From NCBI GenBank assembly GCA_963680875.1, contig OY804588.1, positions 62,630,397 through 62,694,396 of the forward strand: DNA of 64,000 nt. Direction: 5' to 3'. Below the pieces are notes generated by a model, which worked only from the letters and a program-made list of their open reading frames with translations, was not told where the DNA came from and did no database searches. The stretch's first letter is position 1. Every line of letters begins with the position of its first letter. The DNA is from Bathymodiolus brooksi (Eukaryota > Mollusca > Bivalvia > Mytilida > Modiolidae). Below, one piece after another: positions 1-13,400 of this stretch. Both the position numbers and the translations under genes were made by a program.

Positions 1-579
1 AGATAATTCTTTTCAAGAGGTTTATATTATTTGATTTAAAAAAAAATTCAATAAAAGTTTTGAAAATTTTGTAAATCAAATGTGCTGTACTGTTTAAAGT
101 GAATTTTTTTTTAATCGAAAAAAATACTTCGATATATCTTGTTGACGAAAAACGTTACATTGCAGATTTGAATTATTAATCATTTGTGTGAATATTTTCT
201 GCATTCGACTATTTTCATTTTAACGAAACGAGGAATCATCAATTACCGGTACTTTAAAAACTATAAAAAGTGCATCATGGGACATTTGATTTCAAAGTGC
301 ATTAAAATGGATATATAAAAACCAATATTGAGATTGTTTATTTTTGTAACAGGAACAAAAATTGCTGAATTGCCAAAATAAAAACAGTTTTGTGTCTGTA
401 GTGATTTTTCAACCTGTATTAATTTTACAGATAATTGTTAAGTTCATTGTATTTAACAGATGTGAATAAGGACAGTGACATGGTTGTACCACAATCTCTT
501 CATCCGCAGCATTACTCATTTCCAATATTTTATAAAGTTTTGTTGAGTCATCTTAAGGAACAGCACAGATGAGTATAGA
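1..579. other. Sequence upstream of the first recognised coding exon
   Basis: AT-rich sequence with no coding signal that I can support. A reasonable splice acceptor (TTTTTGTAACAG, ending at 353) could begin a 5' untranslated exon that runs into the exon at 580, but nothing proves transcription here. The reading frame of exon 1 is open only back to 547, with a TGA at 544-546. No promoter motif is clear. Confidence 0.4.
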
Positions 580-634
580 ATGTCTGGTTGGCATAGCCTT
601 TCGGGATATCTCCATTTTCGACCAGGAGGAGGGG
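580..634 (+). CDS. TBC1D2: TBC1D2-like exon 1 (start of PH domain)
   Basis: Encodes [19 protein letters not shown] once joined to exon 2. SGYL is the usual first strand of a PH domain. It ends in phase 1 at a GTGAGT donor, and the first two bases of exon 2 complete a Gly codon. I take ATG 580 as the start because it has A at -3 and the frame closes 33 bases upstream. Against this, an out-of-frame ATG lies at 569 and vertebrate homologues have about 40 residues before the PH domain. The exon could instead begin at the AG ending at 563 or 568 and continue from an upstream exon. Confidence 0.65.
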
Positions 635-1453
635 GTGAGTACAAATTATATCTTGTAGAACAAAATATACTGATACCTGTTGATTATAAACGTTCAGGTA
701 ACAGAAATAATTTGAAATAATATATTGGTTAAAGACACAGGGGGGTGGAGGGGGGAGGGGCATCATGGTTGTGATTGTATGGTAGTTGGATTTACAACTA
801 CCTGTACAATCAGTGCCTATCACCAATAAAGTTGTGAGTTCGAACCCTGTTCATGGTGAGGTGTACTTGATACAACATTATGTGATAAAATTTGTTAGTG
901 ACTTGCAACAGGTCGGTGGTTTCCTCCACCAATAAAACTGACTGCCACAATATAAATGAAATATTGTTGAAAGTGGCATTAAACACCATAGCCCTAACCC
1001 CTTGATTTTGAAGGAAGGCCAATACTTTTTGTAATATATCCCCTCTGGGCATTATGGTTTCCAGTGTTAGACAGTGTATGTTAAAATGTTATCAATTACA
1101 TGTATGTAATTAATGCTACAAGTGTTAAGTCCCTTGATAAGTATAAAATAAATACATATATTCCAGGTTAAAATTCCATATAATCAGTGTAATTTTTAAG
1201 CAATTGGAAAACAATTTGTGGTAGTATTATGGTATGGGTCTATTGCTTTCTTCGTCAATGACTCATCGTTTGTAAAATAAATGGTCGAAGCTGATCCATA
1301 TTGATCTCTCAGCTAAACAAATATACATCTTAAAAATGTATTTAATTGGTGGTTAGGGTTAGGGCTATTGGTGTTTAATGCCACTTTCAACAATATTTCA
1401 GCTACATGTATATCATGGCAGTCATCTACATCTACATCTACATGGTACGTGCT

Positions 1454-1488
<35 letters not shown>

Positions 1489-4400
1489 GCGCACTAATTT
1501 AAATAAATAATTTTGTACAATCCTTAAGAAAAAGTATGAATTACAGAGAAAGTAGGAAAGATAGAAAGAAGAGAAAAAAAAAAAAAAAAAGAATAAAAAA
1601 AAGAAAAAAAGTGTATATAGGAAAGTCAGAGGAATAGGCGAAAGATTTGTCAAGTTGCATGTTCATATCTTCAGAATTAGTCCACTCTGGCTACCGTAGC
1701 GGCCACTGGGTATACACCCAACCAGCACAGCACTATCAGCCTCACTAGATACTACTTACAACAGTCAGTTTTATTGGCAGAGGGAATTTACTATAGGATC
1801 TAAATAATTTTAGTGAAAGTATATTTCACATCACAGATTGCCAAATATAGCTGTCAAACATCTAATTTTAATTCCAATGTTAAAAATACAATATTAGAAT
1901 CATGTGAGCAATTTAAATATGAAAATAGTATCAAAATTGATAATTCAATTATTTCTTAAGCTCTTGAGGGTAAACATATCATTTTGCTCTTATAGTACCA
2001 GTGATCAGGAAAGAGGAAATGATTATGGGCCATTGTGGCCCCATCATCACAACATTCAATGGGCCATTTCAGTGTAGTCTTTGTAAAAACTAAAATATTT
2101 TATGGGCCTTTTAATTTTTGTATGGGGCATCTACACAGAATTACAAAACTGTATGTATCAAACGGCCCATAGCCCTGCCTTTCCCAATCACTGTAGCACT
2201 AACTGGTACATCATAATACAAAACAGAAGTTGATAAAGGGGAATTATGTAGAATTTTATTCCTAAATAAACAAAAAATGGACAATTTATTTTAGCTGTAT
2301 GATTAATGTTAAAATGTGAGTGGGAACAGTAAATAAAAATCACCAGTCAAACATAAAAATAAATATAATAACAAAAGAAAACAAAAGATGGGAGAGCAAA
2401 CAGGTGCTTTTAAAAGGAAACATTTTCCTGCTCCATGCATAGCACATGTCATGAAATCATCATTTACAAAGTGGGTGAATATGAAAAAAATTAGTACATG
2501 AGAAATTTGTCCAACTCAATTACATTAAAATGTGATAAGGTGTGTCTACATGGTCACATGCTTGCAAAATGTGATAAGGTGTGTCTACATGGTCACATGC
2601 TTGCAAAATGTGATAAGGTGTGTCTACATGGTCACATGCTTGCTAAATGTGATAAGGTGTGTCTACATGGTCACATGCTTGCAAAATGTGATAAGGTGTG
2701 TCTACATGGTCACATGCTTGCAAAATGTGATAAGATGTGTCTACATGGTCACATGCTTGCAAAATGTGATAAGGTGTGTCTACATGGTCACATGCTTGCA
2801 AAATGTGATAAAGTGTGTCTACATGGTCACATGCTTGCAAAATGTGATAAGGTGTGTCTACATGGTCACATGCTTGCAAAATGTGATAGGTGTGTCTACA
2901 TGGTCACATGCTTGCAAAATGTGATAAGGTGTGTCTACATGGTCACATGCTTGCAAAATGTGATAGTGTGTGTCTACATGGTCACATGCTTGCAAAATGT
3001 GATAAGATGTGTCTACATGGTCACATGCTTGCAAAATGTGATAAGGTGTGTCTACATGGTCACATGCTTGCAAAATGTGATAAGGTGTGTCTACATGGTC
3101 ACATGCTTGCAAAATGTGATAAGATGAGTCTACATGGTAACATGCTTCAAATTAATTTCAAACTTTTTCTGTACACCTGCTTCAAACAAACACACGTATC
3201 TAACTCGAGCTTCCTTCCAATATTTGATGGATGCATCAAACGTGTTTGATGATGTATTTAGACTGTAAAAAATTTTTGTTTGAAACATGTGACCATTTAA
3301 ATGCCCCTCTATAGGCCTTTCAAAATGGGGTGATACCAAGTACTTTTATTCCTTTATGTTATGTATGTTGAAGATACCAAAGGGAGGTAATCAGAATTCA
3401 TAAATCAAAGAAGTACAGACAGCACAATGGCCAAAAGAAAAAGGACAAATAACAATCTATAAAACATTACACAGAAAACTAAAGTTTGAATAACAGGAAC
3501 CCCACTAAAAACCAGAAGTGTAAGCAGTTCCTGCTCCACATGTGACACCTGTCATGTTACTCTAGTTACAAACCGTGTGATAAGTCATGAATGAGGAAAG
3601 GATCGGGAAATGCTTACAACGAGTGGAACATATCTGTGGTCATTTGTGACACAGATATTCCATAGCGGTCAACCAAGTCATGGTGGGGAATGTAAAACTT
3701 TTGAAGTGATGACTTCATCTTAACCAATAGGAACCCTTGGTTCAGTACCTTCCTTGTTAGCAGCAACCCTCTATCAAGGAAATCCTAATAGGAATCACAA
3801 GCTCTGGAATATAGGATATTCATGAAAAATGTTCAAATTTTGATAAAATGTACCACAGTGTAAATATCAAAATATGTACATGTACTCTTGAAAAATATTG
3901 AAAGCCATGAAGATATTGAAATATCGATTTATATCTCATTGACATGTTCATGTGTTTCTGTCACCATTTTGTCATCCTTATAGAGCATTGATACTTTTCT
4001 ATTGCAGGACTTAGTTTATTGAAAACAAAGCGTAAAGTTTGGTGTGTGTTAGACGAGGGACAGTGTAAACTTTTATACTACAAGAACGAAGAGGAATTAC
4101 ATCAAAATAAATCACCGCAAGGCAATATCAACATTAAAGGAGCTGGTATATCTCTGGACCTGGATACACACAACCAGTTTATTATCTTGTAAGTTTTGTT
4201 ACACTTGCTACAGTTTGTTCTACTGATACTGTGAGCTCACTTGTATTTGTTGAAGAGTCCGTCGTGGTCATGATTGAATGATAATTTGATTGATATCCCA
4301 GAGTCAATATACAATAGGATTCAAATACCATGACACCGATAGCAATATGTTGATGGTATATATCATGTCCAGTTATAATGTTTATCACCTGAAAAGTGAT

Positions 4401-7400
4401 TTTTCGTACTAGAGGGAGTTGCTATAGTCATGATCGTATGGTAGTTGGATTTACAATTACCTATGCAATCAGTGCCTATCACCACTAAAGTTGTGAGTTC
4501 GAATTTCGCTAATGGCGAGGTTTACTCGATATAACATTATGTGATAAAGTTTGTCAGTGATTTGCGGCAAGTCTGTGGTTTTCTCTGTGTACTCCGGTTT
4601 CCTCCACCAATAAAACTGACTGCCACGATATATCTGTAATATTGATGAAAGTGGCATTAAACACCATAAGCCTCTGTATTTGTTGATTACAGTAGTCCCC
4701 CTAGCTCTTATAAAGTCATCATTCCTGCAATGAAAGAATGGCCTTATAATAGAGGTGACCTCTCTTGAGGGGGACAATTTACTAGTATTTAACTCTCTCA
4801 GTGCATCTGAAATCAGGCCTGATAAGAGGGGTGGCCTTTGATGGGAGATGCCATAAATGAGGGGACTATGCTCAAAAGTTAAATCTGTTATGTTTGTAAT
4901 TGTTTTTTAATAAACTTCCATAAATTATTTAACCAGTTATAAAAGTTAAAAGTTATTTAAATATTGAAACAATACATCAATAAAGAAAATACTATAGTCC
5001 CTTGGGGGATATTTCACTACCTTGTAAGTTCAACTTTTATGTACTGTAAAATTAATTGTTTATACTGAGGGTCTACAGGGGGTATTATAATACAGAAACA
5101 TAATTCTTCAGTCTGTTGGGGAATTCTGTTCAGGATTCTTCCAGATGTCGTTTATTTTGATGGTCACTACAGGGATATTTCACTAGCTGTAAGTTCGGTA
5201 TTATTGAACTGTGAAATTAATTGTGAAAACCACTGACCTGCTGCAAGTCACTGACAAACTTTATTACATAATGTTTTATCGAGTACACCTCGCCATGAGC
5301 GGGATTCGAACTCGCAATGTTGATTTGAAAGCAATTTGAGGTTTGGTCAAAACAAATGTCCAGTAAACTGTGGTAATTGGTAAAGAGAAGTTCCCAATCT
5401 CTCCAACAAGTTTGAATTGTGATATCACAGAAGAAATTTCATGCAATTTGAAAAAAACCCGAGAGATAACAAGCTGCTATTTTAACTAGAGGCTCAGTGG
5501 GCTGAGCCTGTGTCGCTCACCTTTCATTCTGCTTTGAGGAAACTTAATACAGAACCTCCCATAGGTGCTTCCCACCAAGTTTTGGTCATTTGGCTAAGCA
5601 GTTACAGGGAAGAAGATATTTAGAAATCGACCAAATAGAAACAAGAATGGCCTGTGGTGACCATGTTTATTAACGGACCGGAACTAAATGAGCAATCTTT
5701 ATAGATGACCTTCCAATGATGCTTCCTACCAAGTTTCGATTCATTTGGCTAAGCTGTTTCAGAGAAGAAGATTTTTTTAGAAATCAACCAATCAGAAACA
5801 AGAATTGCCTTTGGTGGCCATGTTTGTAAATGGATCGGAACTAAATGAGCAGTCTTTACAAAGGACCTTCCAAGGATACTTCCTACCAAGTTTCTATTCA
5901 TTTAGCCAAGCGGTTTCAGAGGAGACGATTTTTTAGAAATCAACCAATCAGAAACAAGAATTGCCTGTGGTGGCCATGTTTGTTAATGGATCAGAACTAA
6001 ATGAGCAATCTTTATAGAGGACCTTCCAAGGATGCTTCCTACCAAGTTTCGGTTCATTTGGCAAAGTGGCTTCAGAGGAGAAGATTTTTTTAGAAATTAA
6101 CCAATTAGAAGCAAGAATTGCCTGTGGCGGCCATGTTTGTTAACGGATCAGGACGAAATGAGCAATCATTATAGAGGACATGCCATAGATGCTTCCTACC
6201 AGGTTTCGGTTCATTTGGCTAAGCGGTTAAAAATCGGCCAATCAGAAACAAGAATTGCCTATGGCGGTCATGTTTGTTAATGGATCGGGACAAAATGAGC
6301 AATCTTTATAGAGGACCTTCCATAGATGCTTCCTACCAAGTTTCACTCCATTTGGCTGAGGGGTTTCAGAAGAGAAGATTAAAATGTGAAAAGTTAACGG
6401 ACGACGGACGCCAAGTGATGGCAAAAGAGCTAAAAATTAGTACGAATGAACAAAAAATCTCATGCGATCGCACGATTTATACATGTTGACGAGATTTTGT
6501 AATTGGGTCACCAACCTCTATAAATATTCAATATATGGCAACAATGGATAAAATTTAACATAGTATCGAGGTCAGCCTTCTGGTAATATAGCAAATTATA
6601 CAATTACTTGTAATTTTGCATAATAATACCATATTATTAACTTCAACAAATTTATGTAATTTCCTCTTCAAAATTATCTCCCTTACCGATAATTGCTTTA
6701 TCGAGTTATAAATAGCAATATAATTTATCCTGCACTTGTTCCAATTGAGCAGGCAAATTGCTTTGACTGGATAAATTTGTGTTTTATAGTGTGACTGCCC
6801 CAGGAAAATGTTGGAGAGTTGGATATTGATATTGACCTAACATTTAGTCTTTTGTAGTGGCTACAATGCACCTACTTTTTTTTCCGAAACCTACAAACGA
6901 GATCTCTAACATGCAGGGAGCAAATTGGCTCTCTCCTAACATGTTACCTAATGTGGTCCATTGTCAGGCTTTCTGTATTATTCTATAACCTGATAACCCT
7001 CTTCGAGAGAACAATTTCTATTCACCACCCGGAGACGTGTTGGACAAATCTGTGGGTCGAGCTCTGAAAAATTTACATAAGATCAATGCACATTAGCTTT
7101 TTATGTTTCAAACCAAATAATACATTAATAGATCTCTTTTAAAATCTAATTCATCAGTGGAGATTTACTTCTCGTAAGAGTATCTCTACCTGAATTATTT
7201 AAAGAGCTGCACAATAGGTAAACAATAGGTATTGATTCAGTAAATCTCTCGTGATACAATATCAATTGAAAATTGATTGTTTTCTGTCATCGAGATGCAA
7301 TGATATAAGGCCATTTTAAAATGGGGTCACCGTCACTGTAGTTGTCAGTTCCATACATGAAAACAAAGACATAATATATTCTGATAAACATGTACTGTAA

Positions 7401-10400
7401 TTTATTCTTGACGGCATTGGTGGTATAAATTGGTTAGCGTGGCGTGCTTGCCTCGAATACAGTTTGGTAGCTTGTAGCCTAGATCGGGTCAAGCCAAAGA
7501 CCATAAATTGATATTTATGCTGCTTCTCCGTTAAGCATGCAACATCAAAGAGTAAAATTTAAGACTGGTTGGCCACAAAAAAAAATCCAACTAAGCATGT
7601 TGGTCAAGCGTACGTTATGACCATTTCAGCGAAAGTAACTGTTCTCGCCATGATATAGCTTAGAAAAAAATCGGTCAGTTGATGTTAAACAGCAATCACT
7701 TTGCCATGTCTTGATTTAAAGAAGTTTACTCACAAGGTAGATTTTGGTATGGGCCAAAGTGACCTAATGGTCTACAGCAAACAATCATATATTTACACTA
7801 CATGTACTCTTACCAGTTTTCTATAATAAATCATTAATATCGGACACTGACATAGTCAGTTTTATTTGTGTATATTTAATATTTGACATTAACAAAGGTT
7901 GTTAATCAGTCTCATTTTTTTTCTTTAAAAACATCTGTTGAATGTCTTTTTTTTTAACAAAGCCTGATCAATATCAGTATAGACAAAGATTAAAAGTTGA
8001 GAATCCATTCAGATTGAGTGAACAATAAAAAAATCAGTAGCGCACCGCCGAGTTGCGAACATATGGATGGACAATGCCTGTGTACCAAGATTCACTTAGA
8101 TAAGACATTTCGTTCTTGAGATATCGTGCGGTAACAAAAAAAATATCTAATTTTTGTTCTATGTTTAGAAGTTGTGACCTTGACCTTTGACCTACAAACC
8201 TCAATATCAATAGGCTTCCTCCTCTCACCATCAGGCATGTGTGTACTAAGATTCATTTAGATCTGACATTTCGTTCTTAAGATATCGTGCGGAAACAAAA
8301 CAAGTATCTAATTTTTGTTCTATTTTTAGAAGTTGTGACCTTGACCTTTGTCCTACAAACCTCAATATCAATAGGCTTCCTCCTCTCACCATCAGGCATG
8401 TGTGTACCAAGTTTCATTTAGATCCAACATTTCATTCTTAAGATATTATGCGGGAACGAAAAAAGTATCAAATTTGTGTTCTATTTTTAGAACTTGTGAC
8501 CTTGACCTTTGTCCTACAAACCTCAATATCAATAGGCTTCCTCCTCTCACCATCAGGCATGTGTGTACCAAGTTTTATTTAGATCTGTCATTTTGTTCTT
8601 AAGATATCGTGCGGAAACGAAAAAAGTATCAAATGTTTGTTCTATTTTTAGAACTTGTGACCTTGACCTTTGTCCTACAAATCTCATTATCAATAGGCTT
8701 CCTCCTCTCACCACCAGGCATATGTGTACCAAGTTTCATTTAGATCCTACATTTTGTTCTTAAGATATCATACGAAAACGAAAAAAGTATCAAATTTTTG
8801 TTCTATTTTTAGAAGTTGTGACCTTGACCTTTGTCCTACGATCCTCAATATCAATAGGTTTCCTCCTCTCACCACCTGGCATGTGTGTACCAAGTTTCAT
8901 TTAGATCAGACATTTCATTCTTAAGATATTGTGCGGAAATATTGCGCCGCCCGGACGCCATTCATCTTATTATAAGCCGAGTTCGACTTCGTCGCAAATC
9001 GACTAAAAAATGTTACAGAAAACAAAGATAAGAGAAAAAAAAATGTGGAAATTTAATAATACAATGTACAGTGAAGCGTGTTTAAACTGAACTTCCTTGG
9101 GAACAAACTTTTTTGTTCAGAATAGACAGGTGTTCCATTGTTAGCAAAAATTTTCTTCATTTGGATTATATTGAAAAACTAGTTTATACAGGATTCTGGT
9201 TTATTCAGGATTCAGTTTAGACAGATTTCATAGTACATATTTAATACAATAGTATCCCTTTTATAAAGCCATCCATTCTTCAATGAAAAAGTGGCCTTAT
9301 AAGAGGATTGACCTCTCTGGAAAGAGACAACTTAGTAGTATTTTGCTATCCCAGTGGATCTGAAATCTGGCCTGATTAGAGTTGGTAAGAGTTGCCTGTA
9401 CATAAAACTACATCTGTCTTGTTGTTAGTAGTTTTGTTTTCTAGTGGTCTTTATAACTTCAGTGGTGTAATTGTTGACATGCTCGCCTCAAATGTGGTAG
9501 ATCGTGGGTTCGGGCATCGATCGGGTCAAACCAAAAACTATAAGTATAAAATTGGTATTTGTTGCTTCTCCACTAAGCATGCAGCATTAAGAAGAAAGAA
9601 CAAAGACTGGCTGGCTCAGAATCAGGATAGTGTCAGAGTGTTTCAGTGAGCTAGCACTATTAAAATCCAACTAATCATGTTGGTCTAGTACAAAGCGGAT
9701 ATCATCATCATCTCATTGAAAATTAACTTGTTCTCGCCATGAGATAGCTGAAAAGTTGCTGAGTTGGCCGTTAAACAACAATCACTTAATCACTAATAAG
9801 AGGGGATGTAATTTTAGAATACATCAATAAAAAATGTAACATAGTAAAACTTGCTTCACGTCAGACTTAAAAAAAAATGGAAATTTATTTTTAGTTTGAT
9901 GGAACAAAAGTCACATCAGCTTTGTCATCACATTATGTCCATCGTTGTCTGTCGTCATGTTTCAGTATCGATGTAATTCTTTGAAATTATTCTATTTTAC
10001 TTGGAACCAAAAATAACATGGATGTTCCCAAAAATGTTTGTGTTTTTGATGCTGATAAGAAGTCCCAAGATGGTTGCCACCACAGGACATAGTTTTCATT
10101 GATTTCTTCTAGAAAACGTAAACATGGCTGAATGTGCAAATTTTTGTGCATATCAGAAAGAACATTGGAAAGAATCAGATTCCAGATAGGGGTGCTGAGC
10201 CAGTCATTATTCCAGCTTTGCCAGAAGATGCTTCTTCTAGGTTGTCTTGCCCAATCAGAATCCTTAGCATATATCTAGATAGAACTAAGAATTCTCGTCC
10301 TGCCAAGAATACTAGGCTTTTTCTTCCTTTGAAAAAGGGAATTTCTGACATCTCTGCCAAGACTATTTCCTCTTGGATTTGCCGTACTATTCTTCTGACT

Positions 10401-13400
10401 TACGAGTCTTCAGGAGAAGAATTTCTTAGCCGCCACTCGGTTAAAGCTCACGAAGTTCGTGCCCTTGCTTCTTTCTGGGCACTTTTTAATTCAGCCTCTA
10501 TTTCAGAGGTTTTGTCGGCTGGGTTTTGGAGATGTCAGGATTCTTTTACTTCCTTTTATCTTAGGTCTATGTCTGCACAAGCAGACAGTCTTTTTTCACT
10601 TGGACCTATAGTTGCTGCTCAACATGTCAGTGTTCCTTTGGTTTCTGAGAGATCAGGGGATTCAGCTGTCTGTTAGATTCTGAGTTTCTCAGAATTTATA
10701 GTGGTAAGCTATTTATTGCTATAAAATTAGAATTTTTTCTAAGTAAAATTTACTTTTATTAAATAAATACTTCCCACTATAAATTATAGGTCCCACCCTT
10801 TCCTCCTCTTCATTCCCTGATGAGGCTTCTCTTGGGGAAATGGAATGAGGTTTATAGGTGATTTGTTGGGATATATCCAGTGTTGAGGGAGTATCTCAAT
10901 GTTCTTTTTATTGTGGTTTTCTCCTACTGTGGGTGAAGGTCGCTTGTGGGAGTGTCTCCACTATCCACTGATCTGAAATTAAAAAATAGCCATATTATTG
11001 CTGGGTAAGGTTTAAAATGACTCCATGGAGAAAAATCCTCGAAATGAAAATTTGAATTTACTGGTCTGAATCAAATTCTTGAATTATTTTTTATATAGTT
11101 CTAAATAAAACTGAAAAATTTACTGGTGTTGGGCCGGAGGACCGATGCTCATCGTGAGGACTGGGAGAAATGTTTGAACACACAATATATAGCATGTAGA
11201 CAAAGCAATGTTTTCAAAATATCCACATATATTTCATATAAAGCCACATTTAAAAAAGAATTTATCCTGAAGTCATTTTTATGCAATTTTAATGTAATTT
11301 TTACCATCAATATCAGAAATTTACATAGTTTCATATTCTTATTTCAACATAATTGTTTTTTTCTCTCAAAATATCACTTTACTTCATATGAAACTGCATT
11401 GTTGTTTTTAAGAATTTGAACAATGAATTTTAATTTTTGACATCATAATTCATTATATAGGTAAGCTAAGTAAATTTATGACGTCAATAAATTCAAGTTC
11501 ATGTTTTATGAATCGTGATTTATTAAAATCCACAATTTAAAAAAGAAATAATGAATTTTGCCCATACTGTACATAAATCATCATTTAAAGGAATAGTGCC
11601 TGTAAGTTTGGTAATTTTTTTGAAAGATATTTTATGTGTTGAAAGTTAATATATATCTTCAAAACATGAGTATAAAACGAAGTTAGGCGAGATTCGACCA
11701 AAAAACGTGTATTTTCGTTGTTTTCTGTGTGCAGCTTGTCTCCCAGCATCTTTAATTAGTAGGGATGGCAACGATTACTCGGTTAACCGTCGGAAAGATC
11801 GTAACCGGTTAGCTATTTTGCGATTCGATTATTCGTTAAGTTTTGATAAAATATGATGAAAATATCTCGATCTTGTCACTGTTTTCTCAATTCATAAACA
11901 TTAAAAAATATTTAAAGTACATGTATAGTGTAACAGTACAAATAAGCTAATTTTATTACACAAAATTCTCCATGATGAAACACCTTTATATCTTTTAAAT
12001 GAAATTCTTCTACAAGCTAACCACCAATCTAGTTATAATTTGAGATTTAACCAAGTTTTTGAACCTCCATTCTGTAATACCACTTCATACAAATGTAGTT
12101 TTTTCCCTAATGTAATTGACAGTTGGAATTTACTTGATGTAGACATGCAAAATCAACACAGTAGACTGATGTTCAAAAAGCAAATAAGATCTAATATATC
12201 TGTCCCTCCCCCCTATTTTGCCTTTACAACATATTCCATTGTCAACTTAGAAACTTGGCAAGTAACTTGAATCAACACAAGTTCTTGTCATACTTGTCAG
12301 ATGGTTCAGGATGTCCTTGTGGGGATGATGTTGAAGACAACTTTCACTACTTTTATGTCTGTCCACTTTTCATTTGCCAAAGAATTTTGCTGTTTATTCA
12401 ACTGAGAGATTTAGCCGACTTCCTAAACATTGATGTACTCTTAAAGGGATCACATGACCTTTCTTTTGATGATAATGTACTTATTATGAACTCTGTCCAC
12501 ACCTTTATTTGTAGAACCAAGAGACTTGACTATTAATATTAACATTTTTCAATTTGATTTTGTATTATTTGCTTTGAATCTTTTTTGATTTATTGATGTT
12601 TAAACAAATATATATCTATATTTATGTGTACATGTGTATATGTATGCATACATGTATGTATGAATATGCCTTCTTATTTGCCTATACATGTATATACATG
12701 TATATATGTATCCTTAATATACAGAAGAATATATTACTTACAAGTTAACTTATTCACACTCTAAATTGGCAAATTTCACAATTATAAAGAATAAATGGAC
12801 AGTTTTAAAATTATTACAAAATTTTGAATTTCTCGTAAGTAAAAACTTTTGTACACTAATTACAATGTAAATTAATTAATTATTCTTATCATTATACTTG
12901 ATGTCCTTAGTTATTGAGGGAGAGCACTTACATAGACTATGCCTGATGTGCAATCCCATTGGATATTGTATTTATGCATTTATTCAATAAAATATTTGAA
13001 TTGAATTGATATTGTAACAGTAAATAAACTTAGATATCGGATTAAATCAATAATTAGATAACTGTGATAAGACACGATAACTATCCCTCTGGCATTCGTG
13101 TTTTTACAATCATAACTAATCACAACAATTGTAAAAAAACAGCTGCGCCAAGAGCGCATGATACGCCCGTCATCAACATTCATACAATATTTGTAAAGAC
13201 TTTCTTTCCCATAACTCTTGAATGAAAAATCAAAATTTCACCAACAGCTGCACCATAAACATGAATTGGAACATTTATACAATATTTATACAATTGAAAA
13301 CAACATTTTTTGAGAAATCAGTAAAGACTATCAATTCCAATAACAGTACGAAGTTTGAAGTGAATTGGCGAAGGGGTTCTCAATTTACAGCGTGACATAC

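Noticed and set aside
2498..3249. Open frames of up to 209 codons repeating [13 protein letters not shown], with zinc-finger-like Cys/His spacing
   Set aside because: Produced by a 39-bp minisatellite with no stops; frames are open on both strands, and a one-base deletion inside the array moves the repeat into another frame. No splice or start context.
4469..4777. Antisense frame of about 100 codons, repeated at 22148, 26200, 30788 and 45154
   Set aside because: All are the same SINE S1 read through; similarity between them is due to the repeat.
8402..8924. Three consecutive 66-codon frames with similar protein sequence
   Set aside because: They are the same 161-bp tandem unit read three times in shifting frames; no start or splice context links them.
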